Shown: positions 8,870-17,692 of the stretch, piece by piece | Numbering within the stretch: the stretch's first letter is position 1 | How the letters are laid out: each line of letters starts with the position of its first letter | Assembly (NCBI RefSeq): GCF_900108405.1 | Contig: NZ_FNXG01000004.1 | Location: 124,001-188,000 of the forward strand | Direction of reading: 5' to 3' | Length of the DNA: 64,000 bases | Origin: Paracoccus alkenifer | GTDB lineage: Bacteria > Pseudomonadota > Alphaproteobacteria > Rhodobacterales > Rhodobacteraceae | Notes under the pieces: model-generated | The model's database searches: none | The model's input: only the letters and a program-made list of their open reading frames with translations | What the model was told of the DNA's origin: nothing | Made by a program: the position numbers and the translations under genes

Positions 8870-9748
8870 TCACGAACGCACCAGCGCCTCGTAATCTTCG
8901 GCGATATCGCGGGTGGTCTGGCCAACCTGGAAATGCCAGTCGTTGCCGATCTGCGCGACCGGCGTCACCTCGGCGGCCGAGCCGGTCAGGAAACATTCCT
9001 GAAAGCTCTCGACTTCCTCCGGCAGGATGTGGCGTTCATGCACCACCAGCCCCCGTTCGCGGCAGCGCTGGATCACCGTCTGGCGGGTCAGCCCGTTCAG
9101 GAACACGTCGGCCAGCGGAGTGTGGACCTCGCCGTCCTTGATAAAGAACACGTTGGCGCCGGTCGCCTCGGCCACATAGCCGCGGTAATCCATGAACAGC
9201 GCGTCCGAACAGCCCTTGGCCTCGGCCGCGTGCTTGGACATGGTGCAGATCATGTAAAGCCCGGCCGCCTTGGCTGCCACGGGGATGGTTTCAGGGCTGG
9301 GGCGCTTCCACTTGGCGATGTCGATCTTGGCGCCCTGCCATTTGGCGTCGCCGTAATAGCTGCCCCATTCCCAGCCCGAAACCGCCATCCGCACCGGGTT
9401 CTGCCGCGCTGAAACCCCCATGTCCGGTCCGGCGCCGCGAAAGGCCAGCACCCGGACATAGGCGTCCTTGCCGGTAAACCCGTTCGCCTCAAGGAATTCC
9501 TGCTTGGCGGCCTCGATCTGGTCGACGCTCCAGGGGATTTCCATGTCCAGCAGCTCGCCCGACTTGCGCAGCCGCTCGGAATGTTCGCGCGACTTGAAGA
9601 TCTTGCCGCCGTAGCAGCGCTCGCCCTCGAACACGGCGCTGGCATAATGCAGCGCGTGGGTCAGGATATGGACGCGCGCGTCCCGCCACTCGATCAGCTC
9701 GCCATCCATCCAGATCCGGCCGTCGCGGTCTTCGTAGCTGCCTGCCAT
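8870..9748 (-). CDS. ilvE: Branched-chain amino acid aminotransferase (PLP fold type IV)
   Basis: 292 residues. The fold-type IV lyase/aminotransferase pattern is clear: HALHYASAVFEGER near 31-43, the PLP lysine most likely K160 in AAKAAGLYM, and the Glu-containing YVAEATGANVFF plus LNGLTRQTV phosphate-binding segments. It transfers amino groups between Leu/Ile/Val and 2-oxoglutarate. The alternative within the fold, D-amino acid aminotransferase, is less likely given the length and the EGERCYGG region. The start is the ATG of MAGSYEDRDG. It diverges from petP over 146 bp. Confidence 0.92.
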   Translation of the reverse strand: MAGSYEDRDGRIWMDGELIEWRDARVHILTHALHYASAVFEGERCYGGKIFKSREHSERLRKSGELLDMEIPWSVDQIEAAKQEFLEANGFTGKDAYVRVLAFRGAGPDMGVSARQNPVRMAVSGWEWGSYYGDAKWQGAKIDIAKWKRPSPETIPVAAKAAGLYMICTMSKHAAEAKGCSDALFMDYRGYVAEATGANVFFIKDGEVHTPLADVFLNGLTRQTVIQRCRERGLVVHERHILPEEVESFQECFLTGSAAEVTPVAQIGNDWHFQVGQTTRDIAEDYEALVRS

Positions 9749-9840
9749 GATGGTTTTCGGACCCCCGTTTTCCGATTATGTCGCACAACCCCGGCCCACG
9801 GGCGAAAAGTTGCGTCCTGGACAGCGCTAGAGATTGTTTC

Positions 9841-9869
9841 TTGGAAAGTCAACATCACTGTCCTATCCT
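9841..9869 (+). promoter_or_regulatory. Probable petPR promoter with imperfect dyad
   Basis: TTGGAA (9841-9846), a 17-bp spacer and TATCCT (9864-9869), 25 bp before the petP ATG. The -35 overlaps an imperfect dyad TTGTTTC/GAAAgtCAA (9834-9852), a plausible autoregulatory MarR-type operator in the shared ilvE-petP control region. Confidence 0.4.
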
Positions 9870-9894
9870 TGGCCCGAGAGCGAGGGAAATATCC

Positions 9895-10452
9895 ATGCAG
9901 CACCACGCAGCGCGAAACGCCACGGATACGGGCTGCGGATCCGCGGCCAGCGACGAACAGGTCCGGCGCGGGATCGAGGCGATGTATTTCGCCTATCGCG
10001 CCTTCACCTCGGACCCCGACCTGATCCTGGACCAGATCGGCTACGGCCGCGCCCATCACCGGACGCTGCATTTCATCAACCGCGACCCGGGGCTGACAGT
10101 CACGGCGCTGCTGGCGGTGCTGGGGGTGACCAAGCAATCGCTGAACCGGGTGCTGCGCGCCCTGATCGAGGACGGGCTGGTGGACAGCCGCATCGGCAGC
10201 CGCGACCGGCGCGAGCGTCAGCTTTACCTGACCGACAAGGGCGCAGCGCTGGAACGCCGCCTGTCGCAGGCGCAGCGCGCCCGGGTCCGCGCCGCCTATC
10301 ACGCCGCCGGACCACAGGCGGTCGAAGGCTTCCGGCTTGTGCTCGAGGCAATGATGGACGCAGAGATGCTCGACCGCTTCCGGACCCTGCCCCCGCCGCA
10401 CCCGCCCGCAGCCCCGCCCTCAATGGCATCCCGCACCGAGGCCGCCGAATGA
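9895..10452 (+). CDS. petP: MarR-family transcriptional regulator, PetP-like
   Basis: 185 residues with a winged-helix core: LTVTALLAVLGVTKQSLNRV (helix-turn-helix), then GLVDSRIGSRDRRERQLYLT (the wing, with the conserved D-x-R). The ATG follows GAGGGAAA; frames opening further upstream are not supported. It overlaps the next gene by ATGA, so the pair is translationally coupled. The MarR plus OmpR-type pairing matches petP-petR, described in Rhodobacter capsulatus upstream of the cytochrome bc1 genes. Here no petABC follows. The symbol is given by this gene-order similarity. Confidence 0.78.
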   Translation: MQHHAARNATDTGCGSAASDEQVRRGIEAMYFAYRAFTSDPDLILDQIGYGRAHHRTLHFINRDPGLTVTALLAVLGVTKQSLNRVLRALIEDGLVDSRIGSRDRRERQLYLTDKGAALERRLSQAQRARVRAAYHAAGPQAVEGFRLVLEAMMDAEMLDRFRTLPPPHPPAAPPSMASRTEAAE

Positions 10453-11177
10453 ACCAGCCCTCCAGCCCCTTGCCCGATCACCCCGAGGCCCACCTGCTGA
10501 TCGTGGACGACGACGAGCGCATCCGCTCGCTTCTGCGCCGGTTCCTGGTGCGCAGCGGCTATTTCGTCACCGCCGCCCGCGACGCGGCGCAAGCCCGCCG
10601 GCTGCTGGCGGGGCTGGAGTTCGACCTGATCGTGCTGGATGTGATGATGCCGGGCGAAGACGGGCTGGAGCTGACCCGTGCCCTGCGCAAACAGGGCGAC
10701 ACCCCGATCCTGCTGCTGACCGCGCGCGGCGACACCGACGACCGCATCACCGGGCTGGAATCGGGGGCCGACGACTATCTGGCCAAGCCCTTCGAGCCGC
10801 GCGAGCTGCTGCTGCGGATCGCGGCGATCCTGCGGCGGATGCCCTCGGTGACCAGTCAGGGGCCCAAGTTCCTGTCGCTGGGGCCGCTGCGCTACGACGG
10901 CGCCAAGGGCGAGTTGTGGCAAGGCGACACCCCGGTGCGCCTGACCGGCACCGAACAGGCGCTGATGCGTCGGCTGGCCCAGACCCCGCGCGAGGCCGTG
11001 GACCGCCCCACCCTGATCGAGGAACTGGGCCGCGACCCCGACGAGGCGGGCGAGAATTCCGAGCGCGCCATCGACGTGCAGATCACCCGCCTGCGCCGCA
11101 AGATCGAACCCGACCCGCGCGAGCCGCGCTATCTGCAAACCGTGCGCGGCGCGGGATACATGCTGGTTCCCGACTGA
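10449..11177 (+). CDS. petR: OmpR-family response regulator, PetR-like
   Basis: 242 residues: a receiver domain (acidic pair in LIVDDDERIR, phospho-Asp D64 in LIVLDVMMPGEDG, conserved Thr in LLLTARGD and Lys in YLAKPFEP) followed by a winged-helix DNA-binding domain (ERAIDVQITRLRRKIEPDPR and TVRGAGYML). It starts inside the petP stop (ATGA). No histidine kinase is adjacent; the R. capsulatus PetR is also an orphan. A strong G/C hairpin follows the stop. Confidence 0.85.
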   Translation: MNQPSSPLPDHPEAHLLIVDDDERIRSLLRRFLVRSGYFVTAARDAAQARRLLAGLEFDLIVLDVMMPGEDGLELTRALRKQGDTPILLLTARGDTDDRITGLESGADDYLAKPFEPRELLLRIAAILRRMPSVTSQGPKFLSLGPLRYDGAKGELWQGDTPVRLTGTEQALMRRLAQTPREAVDRPTLIEELGRDPDEAGENSERAIDVQITRLRRKIEPDPREPRYLQTVRGAGYMLVPD

Positions 11178-11204
11178 GCCGGGGCGCTTGCGTCACCGCC
11201 GCAA

Positions 11205-11225
11205 GCGGGGGTTTTCCACCCCCGC
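11205..11225 (+). terminator. G/C hairpin after petR
   Basis: GCGGGGGT, loop TTTCC, ACCCCCGC: a perfect 8-bp stem 28 bp after the petR stop, immediately followed by repeat copy D. There is no U-tract, so it is a stem-type terminator at best. Confidence 0.5.
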
Positions 11226-11262
11226 ACCCCCGGAGGATATTTCCGGCAAGATGAAAGCGGCG
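11226..11262 (+). repeat. Dispersed intergenic repeat, copy D
   Basis: ACCCCCGGAGGATATTTCCG, then GCAAGATGAAAG, between the convergent ends of petR and rfbA. It differs from the core by TTTCC in place of TTTGG. Confidence 0.65.
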
Positions 11263-11274
11263 GGCCGGAGGCCG

Positions 11275-12156
11275 TCAGTCCAGCAGCCGGGCCAGATATC
11301 TGCCATAGTCATTCTTGCCGAACATCCTTGCGCGGGCGCGCAGATCGTCGTCGCTGATCCAGCCTTGCAGATGGGCGATCTCGTCGGGGCAGCCGGACTG
11401 CATCCCTTGGCGCTGTTCCAGCGTGCGCACGAAATTCCCCGCGTCCAGCAGGCTGGCGTGTGTGCCGGTGTCGAGCCAGGCATAGCCTCGGCCCATCTTT
11501 TCCACGGTCAGCCGGCCCTCGTGCAGATAGGTTTCCAGCAGGGTGGTGATTTCCAGTTCTCCGCGGGCCGAGGGCTGCACCTGCCGCGCGCGGCGCGGCG
11601 CGTCGGCGTCAAGAAAGTAAAGCCCTGTGACTGCGTAGTTCGAGGGCGGCTGCGCGGGTTTTTCGATGATCTGCACCGCCCGGTCGTGTTCGTCAAAAGC
11701 GACCACGCCGTAGCGTTCCGGGTCGGCGACGTGATAGCCGAACACCGTCGCCTCGGCCCGCGCATCGGCGGCCGCCAGCAGCTGCGTCAGCCCGTGGCCG
11801 TAGAAAATGTTGTCGCCCAGCACCATGGCCGAGGGCGCGCCGGCCAGAAAATCCTCGGCCAGGATATAGGCCTGCGCCAGACCCTCCGGCCTAGGCTGGA
11901 CGATCCATTCCAGCCGCAACCCCCATTGGCTGCCGTCGCCCAGCAGGCGCTGGAACTGGGTCTGGTCGTCCGGCGTGGTGATGATCGCGATCTCGCGGAT
12001 GCCGGTCAGCATCAGCACCGACAGCGGGTAATAGATCATCGGCTTGTCATAGATCGGCAGCAGCTGTTTCGACAGCCCCATGGTGATCGGATAAAGCCGC
12101 GTCCCCGAGCCGCCGGCCAGGATGATGCCCTTGCGCCCCGATGTGGTGATGATCAT
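11275..12156 (-). CDS. rfbA: Glucose-1-phosphate thymidylyltransferase
   Basis: 293 residues, the standard RmlA length. The nucleotide-binding loop [16 protein letters not shown] is at about 10-25, and [14 protein letters not shown] and [12 protein letters not shown] are family hallmarks. It makes dTDP-glucose from glucose-1-phosphate and dTTP, the first step to dTDP-L-rhamnose. Its ATG overlaps the rfbD stop (ATGA), and it is the last gene of the rfbC-rfbB-sulfotransferase-rfbD-rfbA run. Confidence 0.95.
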   Translation of the reverse strand: MIITTSGRKGIILAGGSGTRLYPITMGLSKQLLPIYDKPMIYYPLSVLMLTGIREIAIITTPDDQTQFQRLLGDGSQWGLRLEWIVQPRPEGLAQAYILAEDFLAGAPSAMVLGDNIFYGHGLTQLLAAADARAEATVFGYHVADPERYGVVAFDEHDRAVQIIEKPAQPPSNYAVTGLYFLDADAPRRARQVQPSARGELEITTLLETYLHEGRLTVEKMGRGYAWLDTGTHASLLDAGNFVRTLEQRQGMQSGCPDEIAHLQGWISDDDLRARARMFGKNDYGRYLARLLD

Positions 12157-13004
12157 GCGTTCAGCTCCGTTATCACGCGGTCGAGACCCTTGCGCCAGTC
12201 GGGCCGCGCGATGCCAAAGTCGCGCGCGATCGCCGTGCAGTCCAGCCGCGAGTTCAGCGGCCGGCGCGCGGGCGTAGGGTAGGCGCTGGTCGGGATGTCC
12301 TGAACCTCGGGCGCCAGCCCCGAGCGGGCAAAGATCTCGCGCGCGAAGCCCGCCCAGCTGATGTCGGGGGCGCCGGCGAAATGGTAGGTGCCGCCCAGAG
12401 AGGGGTCGGCGCGCATCGCCTGCGCCATGGTCAGCAGCGCGGCGGCGATGTCGGCGGCCGGGGTGGGGCCGCCGATCTGGTCGGCGACGATGGTCAGCCG
12501 GTCGCGCTCGGCCCCCAGCCTGCGCATGGTGCGCACGAAATTATTGCCATGGGCGGAAAACACCCAACTGGTGCGCAGCACCGCCCATTGCCCGCCGGCG
12601 CTCGCGATGGCGGCCTCGCCCTCCAGCTTGGTCTGGCCGTAGACACCCAGCGGGCCGGTCGGGGCATCCTCAGGCCGCGGGGTCGTGCCCGAGCCGTCAA
12701 AGACGTAATCGGTCGAGACATGCAGAAACGGAATCCCCAGCCCGGCACAGGCCGCGGCCATGGCGCCGGGGGCCTCTCCATTGACCAGCCGCGCGGTCTC
12801 GGCATCGCTTTCGGCGCGGTCCACGGCGGTATAGGCGGCGGCGTTGATGACGGCGGCGGGCGCGGCCTCGTGGATCAGCGCGGCGCAGGCGTCGGGGTGG
12901 GTCAGGTCGGCCTCGTCACGGCCAAGCAGCCGCGCGCCGGGGGCCAGCCGCGCCAGTTCCATCGCCACCTGCCCGGTGCGGCCAAAGATCAGCAGTTCCG
13001 TCAT
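12153..13004 (-). CDS. rfbD: dTDP-4-dehydrorhamnose reductase
   Basis: 283 residues of the RmlD/NAD-dependent epimerase family: a Rossmann loop IFGRTGQVA at the N-terminus, then [22 protein letters not shown], and the catalytic Y-x3-K in [11 protein letters not shown]. It reduces dTDP-4-keto-L-rhamnose to dTDP-L-rhamnose. The start at [10 protein letters not shown] overlaps the stop of the sulfotransferase-like gene upstream by ATGA, which favours it over a longer frame. Confidence 0.94.
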   Translation of the reverse strand: MTELLIFGRTGQVAMELARLAPGARLLGRDEADLTHPDACAALIHEAAPAAVINAAAYTAVDRAESDAETARLVNGEAPGAMAAACAGLGIPFLHVSTDYVFDGSGTTPRPEDAPTGPLGVYGQTKLEGEAAIASAGGQWAVLRTSWVFSAHGNNFVRTMRRLGAERDRLTIVADQIGGPTPAADIAAALLTMAQAMRADPSLGGTYHFAGAPDISWAGFAREIFARSGLAPEVQDIPTSAYPTPARRPLNSRLDCTAIARDFGIARPDWRKGLDRVITELNA

Positions 13005-13915
13005 GCCGCCCCCGTCGTCCTGCGGTCCAGTTCCTCGGCCATCGCCTGCAACAACCACCCCGAGGTCGGCTGCCCGGCGCAGGTGGTTTCCATCTGCGCC
13101 AGCGCCGCCGCCAGCGCATCCGCCACGCCGGCAATGGCCCCGCCCTGCTGGCGCGCCAGCTCGCGCAGCGTGTCGTTTCGTGTATCCAGCGTTTCCTGCA
13201 TCAAGGCCAGCAGCGCATCACGCGGCCCGCCCGATTCGCCCAGCGCGTTGATCGCCAGCACCACCGGCACCACCGAATCGGCGATGGATTCATGGCGCCG
13301 CGCCGGGATGGTGGCGCGGGCCGGATCGACCTCAAGCGCGCGGGCCAGTTTCGGCATCCAGTCGTCCAGCGAGGACAGCTCGATCACGTCACGCGCGCCG
13401 AAACCCGCGGCCAGATCACGCCGCAACCCCTTGAGGTCGGTCAGCTGCTGCACCCGCGGCCGGGCGGCGAAATCGGCCATGTCGAGGCTTAGCGCGAAAT
13501 CCATCCCCGGCTCGGGGCGATTGATCATGCATTGTTTCCACATGGAACGCTGCCAGCCCGACAGATCGCGGGTCATCAGGATCAGCCGCACGTCCCAGCC
13601 CACGGTCGCCTGCCGGAACCACTCCAGCCGTTCAAGCGGGAAATCGTGGAAATGCAGCGACAGCCCCTCGGCCGAGATCAGCACGTCGCCGCCCGCGCCG
13701 GCCAGAACCTCGGGCAGGCGCTCGTCGGGGCCTTCGAGCAGCGCCTCGACCAGCCAGCGGTGCCGCCCGGCCATCAGCCCGCAATCATCCACCCCGGGCC
13801 AGACCAGCCCTTGCGAGGCCATCAGCGCGCGGTTGGTCGCGGCCCAGTCCTGCAAGGCCGAGGATCCGCAATGCGGCAGACCCACATGCAGAAACAGCGA
13901 ACGCCGCCCCGCCAT
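13001..13915 (-). CDS. Sulfotransferase-like P-loop protein inside the rfb operon
   Basis: 304 residues starting at MAGRRSLFLHVG. The beginning LFLHVGLPHCGSSALQ (7-22) matches the PAPS 5'-phosphosulfate loop of sulfotransferases, but the usual Lys of GLPKTGTT is His here (residue 15). A 3'-phosphate-binding candidate is LILMTRDLSGWQRSMWKQ (R116, S124). The remainder is helical and not closely recognised. Sitting between rfbB and rfbD and coupled to rfbD by ATGA, it may sulfate a rhamnose-containing glycan, or be a non-catalytic relative. A longer TTG-started form would begin inside repeat copy E and is rejected. Confidence 0.65.
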   Translation of the reverse strand: MAGRRSLFLHVGLPHCGSSALQDWAATNRALMASQGLVWPGVDDCGLMAGRHRWLVEALLEGPDERLPEVLAGAGGDVLISAEGLSLHFHDFPLERLEWFRQATVGWDVRLILMTRDLSGWQRSMWKQCMINRPEPGMDFALSLDMADFAARPRVQQLTDLKGLRRDLAAGFGARDVIELSSLDDWMPKLARALEVDPARATIPARRHESIADSVVPVVLAINALGESGGPRDALLALMQETLDTRNDTLRELARQQGGAIAGVADALAAALAQMETTCAGQPTSGWLLQAMAEELDRRTTGAA

Positions 13916-13940
13916 CACGCCGCCCCCATGACGCGGGCAA

Positions 13941-13974
13941 GCTTCTTTCTGGCCCAAATACCCATGCGGCCGCG
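13941..13974 (-). repeat. Dispersed intergenic repeat, copy E (within the rfb operon)
   Basis: GCTTCTTTCTGGCCCAAATA, then CCCATGCGGCCGCG, fills the 63-bp gap between the rfbB 3' end and the sulfotransferase-like gene. It is the only copy inside an otherwise tight operon. Confidence 0.6.
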
Positions 13975-13978
13975 CATC

Positions 13979-15016
13979 TCAGCCCGTCCCCAGCCGCTGG
14001 CCGACACCCTCGCGGTCCAGCAGCGGCCGCCACCAGGATTCGTTGTCCAGATACCAGGCGACGGTGCGGCGCAGCCCCTCGTCCACCGTGACCGAGGGGT
14101 GCCAGCCCAGCTCGTCCCGGATCCGGCTGGGGTCGATGGCATAGCGGCGGTCGTGGCCTGGGCGGTCGGCGACAAAGCGGATCAGCCGCTCATGCGGTGC
14201 GGCCTGCGGGCGCAGCGTATCCAGATGCGCGCAGATCATCCGCACCAGATCAATATTCGTGGCCTCGTTCTCGCCGCCGATATTGTAGCTGCGCCCGACC
14301 GCCCCCTTTTCCATGCACAGCAGCAGCGCATCGGCATGATCCTCGACATACAGCCAGTCGCGGACGTTGCCGCCGTCGCCGTAGACCGGGATCTCGCGCC
14401 CGTGCAGCGCATTCAGGATCACCACCGGCACCAGCTTTTCGGGGAAATGATACGGCCCGTAGTTGTTGGAACAATTGGTCAGCACCACCGGCAACCCGTA
14501 GGTCTCATGCCACGCCCGCACCAGATGGTCGCTGGCGGCCTTGCTGGCCGAATAGGGGCTGCGCGGGTCATAGGGCGTGGTTTCGGTGAACTGTCCGGTC
14601 GGGCCAAGACTGCCGAACACCTCGTCGGTCGAGATATGGTGAAAGCGGAATCCCTCGGGCCGGCCCTCGCACAGCCAATATCCCCGCGCGGCCTCAAGCA
14701 GATTGTAGGTGCCGGTGATATTGGTCTCGATGAACGCGCCCGGCCCGTCGATGGAACGGTCGACATGGCTTTCCGCCGCCAGATGCATCACCGCATCGGG
14801 GCGATGGGTGGCAAGGATGCGGTCCAGCGCCGCGCGGTCCCGGATATCGGCGTGCTCGAACGCGTAAAGCGGGCTGTCCGCCACGTCCGCCACGTTTTCA
14901 AGGTTGGCCGCATAGGTCAGCGCATCCAGATTCACCACCTGATGCCCGCGCGAAACCGCCAGCCGCACCACGGCCGAGCCGATGAACCCCGCCCCCCCGG
15001 TTACCAGTATCTTCAT
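13979..15016 (-). CDS. rfbB: dTDP-glucose 4,6-dehydratase
   Basis: 345 residues of the extended SDR family. It shows the Rossmann loop [23 protein letters not shown], the catalytic [10 protein letters not shown] and Y-x3-K in [11 protein letters not shown], plus [14 protein letters not shown], all typical RmlB signatures. It converts dTDP-glucose to dTDP-4-keto-6-deoxyglucose. The start [10 protein letters not shown] lies 1 bp after the rfbC stop. Confidence 0.96.
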   Translation of the reverse strand: MKILVTGGAGFIGSAVVRLAVSRGHQVVNLDALTYAANLENVADVADSPLYAFEHADIRDRAALDRILATHRPDAVMHLAAESHVDRSIDGPGAFIETNITGTYNLLEAARGYWLCEGRPEGFRFHHISTDEVFGSLGPTGQFTETTPYDPRSPYSASKAASDHLVRAWHETYGLPVVLTNCSNNYGPYHFPEKLVPVVILNALHGREIPVYGDGGNVRDWLYVEDHADALLLCMEKGAVGRSYNIGGENEATNIDLVRMICAHLDTLRPQAAPHERLIRFVADRPGHDRRYAIDPSRIRDELGWHPSVTVDEGLRRTVAWYLDNESWWRPLLDREGVGQRLGTG

Positions 15017-15017
15017 C

Positions 15018-15566
15018 TCACACCTCGAACGGCGACTGCCAGTCCGCAAACGCCGGCGCCGCTGCGTCCTTGTCGGACAGCACCGGCGCCGCGACGCCCC
15101 AGTCGATCCCCAGCGAATCCCAGCGCACCGCCCCGTCGGACGCCGCATCATAATGCGCGGTGCATTTATAGATGATCTCGGTGTCGTCCTCACGCGTGAC
15201 GAACCCGTGCAGGAACCCCGGCGGCACCCACAGCTGGCGACCATTGTCATGGCTCAGCTCGACCCCGACCCAGCGTCCGTAATGGGCCGAGCCGCGCCGC
15301 GCATCCACCGCCACGTCGTATAGCCGCCCGCGCCCGCAGCGCACCAGCTTGCCCTGCGCATGGGGCGGCGCCTGGTAATGCAGCCCGCGCAGCGTCCCCG
15401 CCCGCCCCGACAGCGAATGGTTGTCCTGCACGAATTCCGGCAGTTGCACCCCCGCCTGTTCCAGCGTCCGCCGGTTCCAGCTTTCCGAAAAGAAGCCGCG
15501 GTGATCGCCGAACCGCGCCGGGGTCAGCACCAGCACGCCGGGCAGGGCGGTTTCCTCGATCTGCAT
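15018..15566 (-). CDS. rfbC: dTDP-4-dehydrorhamnose 3,5-epimerase
   Basis: 182 residues of the RmlC cupin family: FFSESWN, the substrate-binding [19 protein letters not shown] (catalytic His in RGLHYQ), [14 protein letters not shown] and a Tyr-containing YKCTAHYD. It epimerises C3 and C5 of the 4-keto sugar. It is the first gene of the minus-strand rhamnose operon and divergent from rsmD with an 87-bp shared control region. Confidence 0.95.
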   Translation of the reverse strand: MQIEETALPGVLVLTPARFGDHRGFFSESWNRRTLEQAGVQLPEFVQDNHSLSGRAGTLRGLHYQAPPHAQGKLVRCGRGRLYDVAVDARRGSAHYGRWVGVELSHDNGRQLWVPPGFLHGFVTREDDTEIIYKCTAHYDAASDGAVRWDSLGIDWGVAAPVLSDKDAAAPAFADWQSPFEV

Positions 15567-15653
15567 GTCGCACCTCTGGTTTTCGGGGCGGCTTGCCATT
15601 TCTCGCGGCAAAGTGAAAGCCTCTGCCGTCCGGGCCGCAGGAAAGGACCACCC

Positions 15654-16211
15654 ATGCGAATCGTCTCTGGCCGCCTGCGCGGGCTCAGGCTGGCCGATGT
15701 CGGCACCGGCGACAAAGCCGCGCATCTGCGCCCGACCTCGGACCGGGTGCGCGAATCCATGTTCAACCTGATCCAGAACAGCCACGGCTTTGCGTTCGAG
15801 AGCGCCCGCGTGCTCGACCTGTTCGCGGGCACCGGGGCGCTGGGGCTGGAATCGCTGTCGCGCGGAGCCGCCCGCGTGACTTTCGTGGACGACGGCGCCA
15901 CCGCCCGCGCCCTGCTGCGCGAGAATGTGGAAAAATCCCGCGCGATGGGCGCCACCGACATCTGGCGCCGCGACGCGACCAATCTGGGCGAAAACCGCGG
16001 CGACGCCTATGATCTCATCTTCCTCGACCCCCCCTACGGCCAGCGGCTGGGCGAGGCCGCGCTGACCTCGGCCCTCGCCGGCAACTGGCTCGCCCCCGGC
16101 GCGCTGGTGGTGTGGGAAGAAGACACCACCCCCCTGCCCCCGCCCGGCCTGACCCAGATCGACCAGCGCCGCTACAGCGACACGCTGGTGACGCTGCTGC
16201 GGGCCGCCTGA
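15654..16211 (+). CDS. rsmD: 16S rRNA (guanine(966)-N(2))-methyltransferase RsmD
   Basis: 185 residues. It begins MRIVSGRLRGLRL and contains RPTSDRVRESMFN, SAM motif I VLDLFAGTGALGLE and the catalytic DPPY in LIFLDPPYG, the complete RsmD signature. It methylates G966 of 16S rRNA during 30S assembly. A GGAAAGGA ribosome-binding tract precedes the ATG. It is convergent with moaB, with repeat copy F between the two 3' ends. Confidence 0.93.
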   Translation: MRIVSGRLRGLRLADVGTGDKAAHLRPTSDRVRESMFNLIQNSHGFAFESARVLDLFAGTGALGLESLSRGAARVTFVDDGATARALLRENVEKSRAMGATDIWRRDATNLGENRGDAYDLIFLDPPYGQRLGEAALTSALAGNWLAPGALVVWEEDTTPLPPPGLTQIDQRRYSDTLVTLLRAA

Positions 16212-16220
16212 CGGCCGCCC

Positions 16221-16268
16221 GCTCTTCTTCATCACCCAAATATCCCGGGGTCCGGGGCAGAGCCCCGG
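16221..16268 (-). repeat. Dispersed intergenic repeat, copy F
   Basis: CTCTTCTTCATCACCCAAAT, then ATCCCGGGGTCC and a GGGGCAGAGCCCC hairpin, between the convergent ends of rsmD and moaB. Confidence 0.7.
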
Positions 16269-16286
16269 TTGCACAGCGCGACGGGC

Positions 16287-16829
16287 TCAGACCTTCGGCC
16301 GGAACGCCTTGATCTTGCCGGGGTCCGTCTCGATCCGGCCGGCCCCGATCAGGTCCAGGCAATAGGGCACCGCCGCGAATACCGCGTTCAGGCAGGTGTC
16401 GATGGCGGCGGGCTTGCCGGGCAGCAGGATCATCAGGCAGGCGTCGCGGATGCCGGCGGTCTGGCGCGACAGGATCGCGGTCGGCACGCCCTCGGCCAGG
16501 CTGGCGCGGCGCATTTCCTCGCCGAAACCCGCCAGCTCCTTTTCGATCACGTCGCCCAGCGCCTCGGGGGTCTCGTCGCGCGGCGCGGGGCCGGTGCCGC
16601 CGGAAATCAGGATCAGGTCCGCGCCCTCGCCGTCGGCCAGCTTGCGCAGGGTCGCGGCCACGCCCTCGCGCCCGTCGGGGATGACATGGCGGGTGACCTG
16701 CATGTCCGAGATCACCACATCGTGCAGCCAGGCCTCGGCGGCGGGGCCGCTGCGATCCTCGTATTCGCCGCGACTGGCGCGGTCTGACACGGTGACGATG
16801 GCGATGCGGGCGGTCTGGCGCTGGGTCAT
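16287..16829 (-). CDS. moaB: Molybdenum cofactor biosynthesis protein B (MoaB/MogA family)
   Basis: 180 residues with the molybdopterin-binding fold: [20 protein letters not shown] at the N-terminus, then [20 protein letters not shown], the GGTG-x4-D-x-TPEA motif that binds molybdopterin in MoaB/MogA adenylyltransferases. It should act in adenylylation of molybdopterin before Mo insertion. AGGAG precedes the ATG by 6 bp. No other moa/mog gene is adjacent, so the choice between MoaB and MogA is not settled here. Confidence 0.88.
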   Translation of the reverse strand: MTQRQTARIAIVTVSDRASRGEYEDRSGPAAEAWLHDVVISDMQVTRHVIPDGREGVAATLRKLADGEGADLILISGGTGPAPRDETPEALGDVIEKELAGFGEEMRRASLAEGVPTAILSRQTAGIRDACLMILLPGKPAAIDTCLNAVFAAVPYCLDLIGAGRIETDPGKIKAFRPKV

Positions 16830-16882
16830 GGCGGGCTCCTGAAACGGTTGTGGCGGGTATCCTGCCTGCAACGGCTGCAAAT

Positions 16883-16900
16883 GGAAACGGCACCGTTTCC
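16883..16900. promoter_or_regulatory. Perfect 18-bp palindrome between moaB and the Pcm-like gene
   Basis: GGAAACGG-CA-CCGTTTCC, a perfect dyad with 8-bp arms in the 209-bp divergent region. A related half-site, GAAACGGTT, occurs about 30 bp away at the moaB side. The architecture resembles operators for dimeric helix-turn-helix repressors; the regulator is unknown. Confidence 0.45.
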
Positions 16901-17038
16901 GCCCCCGCGAACCCCTTGCCACGCCCTGCTGCAACCCCCGCGCTTCCATGCCGCAAGCAGCCCTTGGTGTTGCGGCGTTGCCCCTGCCGGCCGATCGTGG
17001 CAAAGATGCGCCTGAACCGACAGCCGGATTTTGCCCCC

Positions 17039-17692
17039 ATGACCGATTTCCAGGATCGCCGCACGATGATGGTGGACACGCAGGTCCGCCCCAACGACGT
17101 GACGAAATACAACGTCATCGCCGCCATGCTCGCAGTCCCGCGCGAGGATTTCGTCCCCGAATCCCGCCGCGACGTCGCCTATGTCGGCGAGAATATCGAA
17201 CTGGGCCACGGCCGCGTGCTGCTTGAGCCGCGCACCCTGGCCAAGATGATCGACACGCTTGACGTGCAGCCCGGCGACCTGGTGCTCGATATCGGCACCG
17301 GGCTGGGCTATTCCGCCGCGGTGCTGGGCCAGCTGGCGCAGGCGGTGGTCGCGCTCGAAGAGGACGCAGACCTTGCCGCCGCCGCGACCCGCAACCTTGC
17401 CGCATGGGGCGCCGACAACGTCGCCGTGGTGCAAGGCGCGCTGGCGCAGGGCCACGCCGCGCAGGCCCCCTATGATGCGATCCTCGTCGGCGGCGGGGCG
17501 CAGGTCTTTCCCGACACCATCGCCGGGCAGCTGGCCGAGGGCGGCCGCATCATCGCCCTGTTTCGCGAAGGCGCGCTGGGCGTCGCGCGGCTGGGGATCA
17601 AGCTCGATGGGGCGATCACCTGGCGCTATGCCTTCAACGCCATCGCCCCGGTGCTGCCCGGCTTTGCACAACGCCCGGAATTTTCGCTATGA
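17039..17692 (+). CDS. Protein-L-isoaspartate O-methyltransferase-like protein
   Basis: 217 residues with SAM motif [16 protein letters not shown] and the overall PCMT fold, beginning [20 protein letters not shown]. The motif that follows in authentic Pcm (VTAAP-type) is VGGGA here, and the N-terminal substrate segment differs, so it is probably a paralogue with a different substrate. The canonical pcm is present at 21384-22070. It is coupled by ATGA to tolC, which suggests an envelope-linked role. The longer upstream frame has no better start. Confidence 0.75.
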   Translation: MTDFQDRRTMMVDTQVRPNDVTKYNVIAAMLAVPREDFVPESRRDVAYVGENIELGHGRVLLEPRTLAKMIDTLDVQPGDLVLDIGTGLGYSAAVLGQLAQAVVALEEDADLAAAATRNLAAWGADNVAVVQGALAQGHAAQAPYDAILVGGGAQVFPDTIAGQLAEGGRIIALFREGALGVARLGIKLDGAITWRYAFNAIAPVLPGFAQRPEFSL

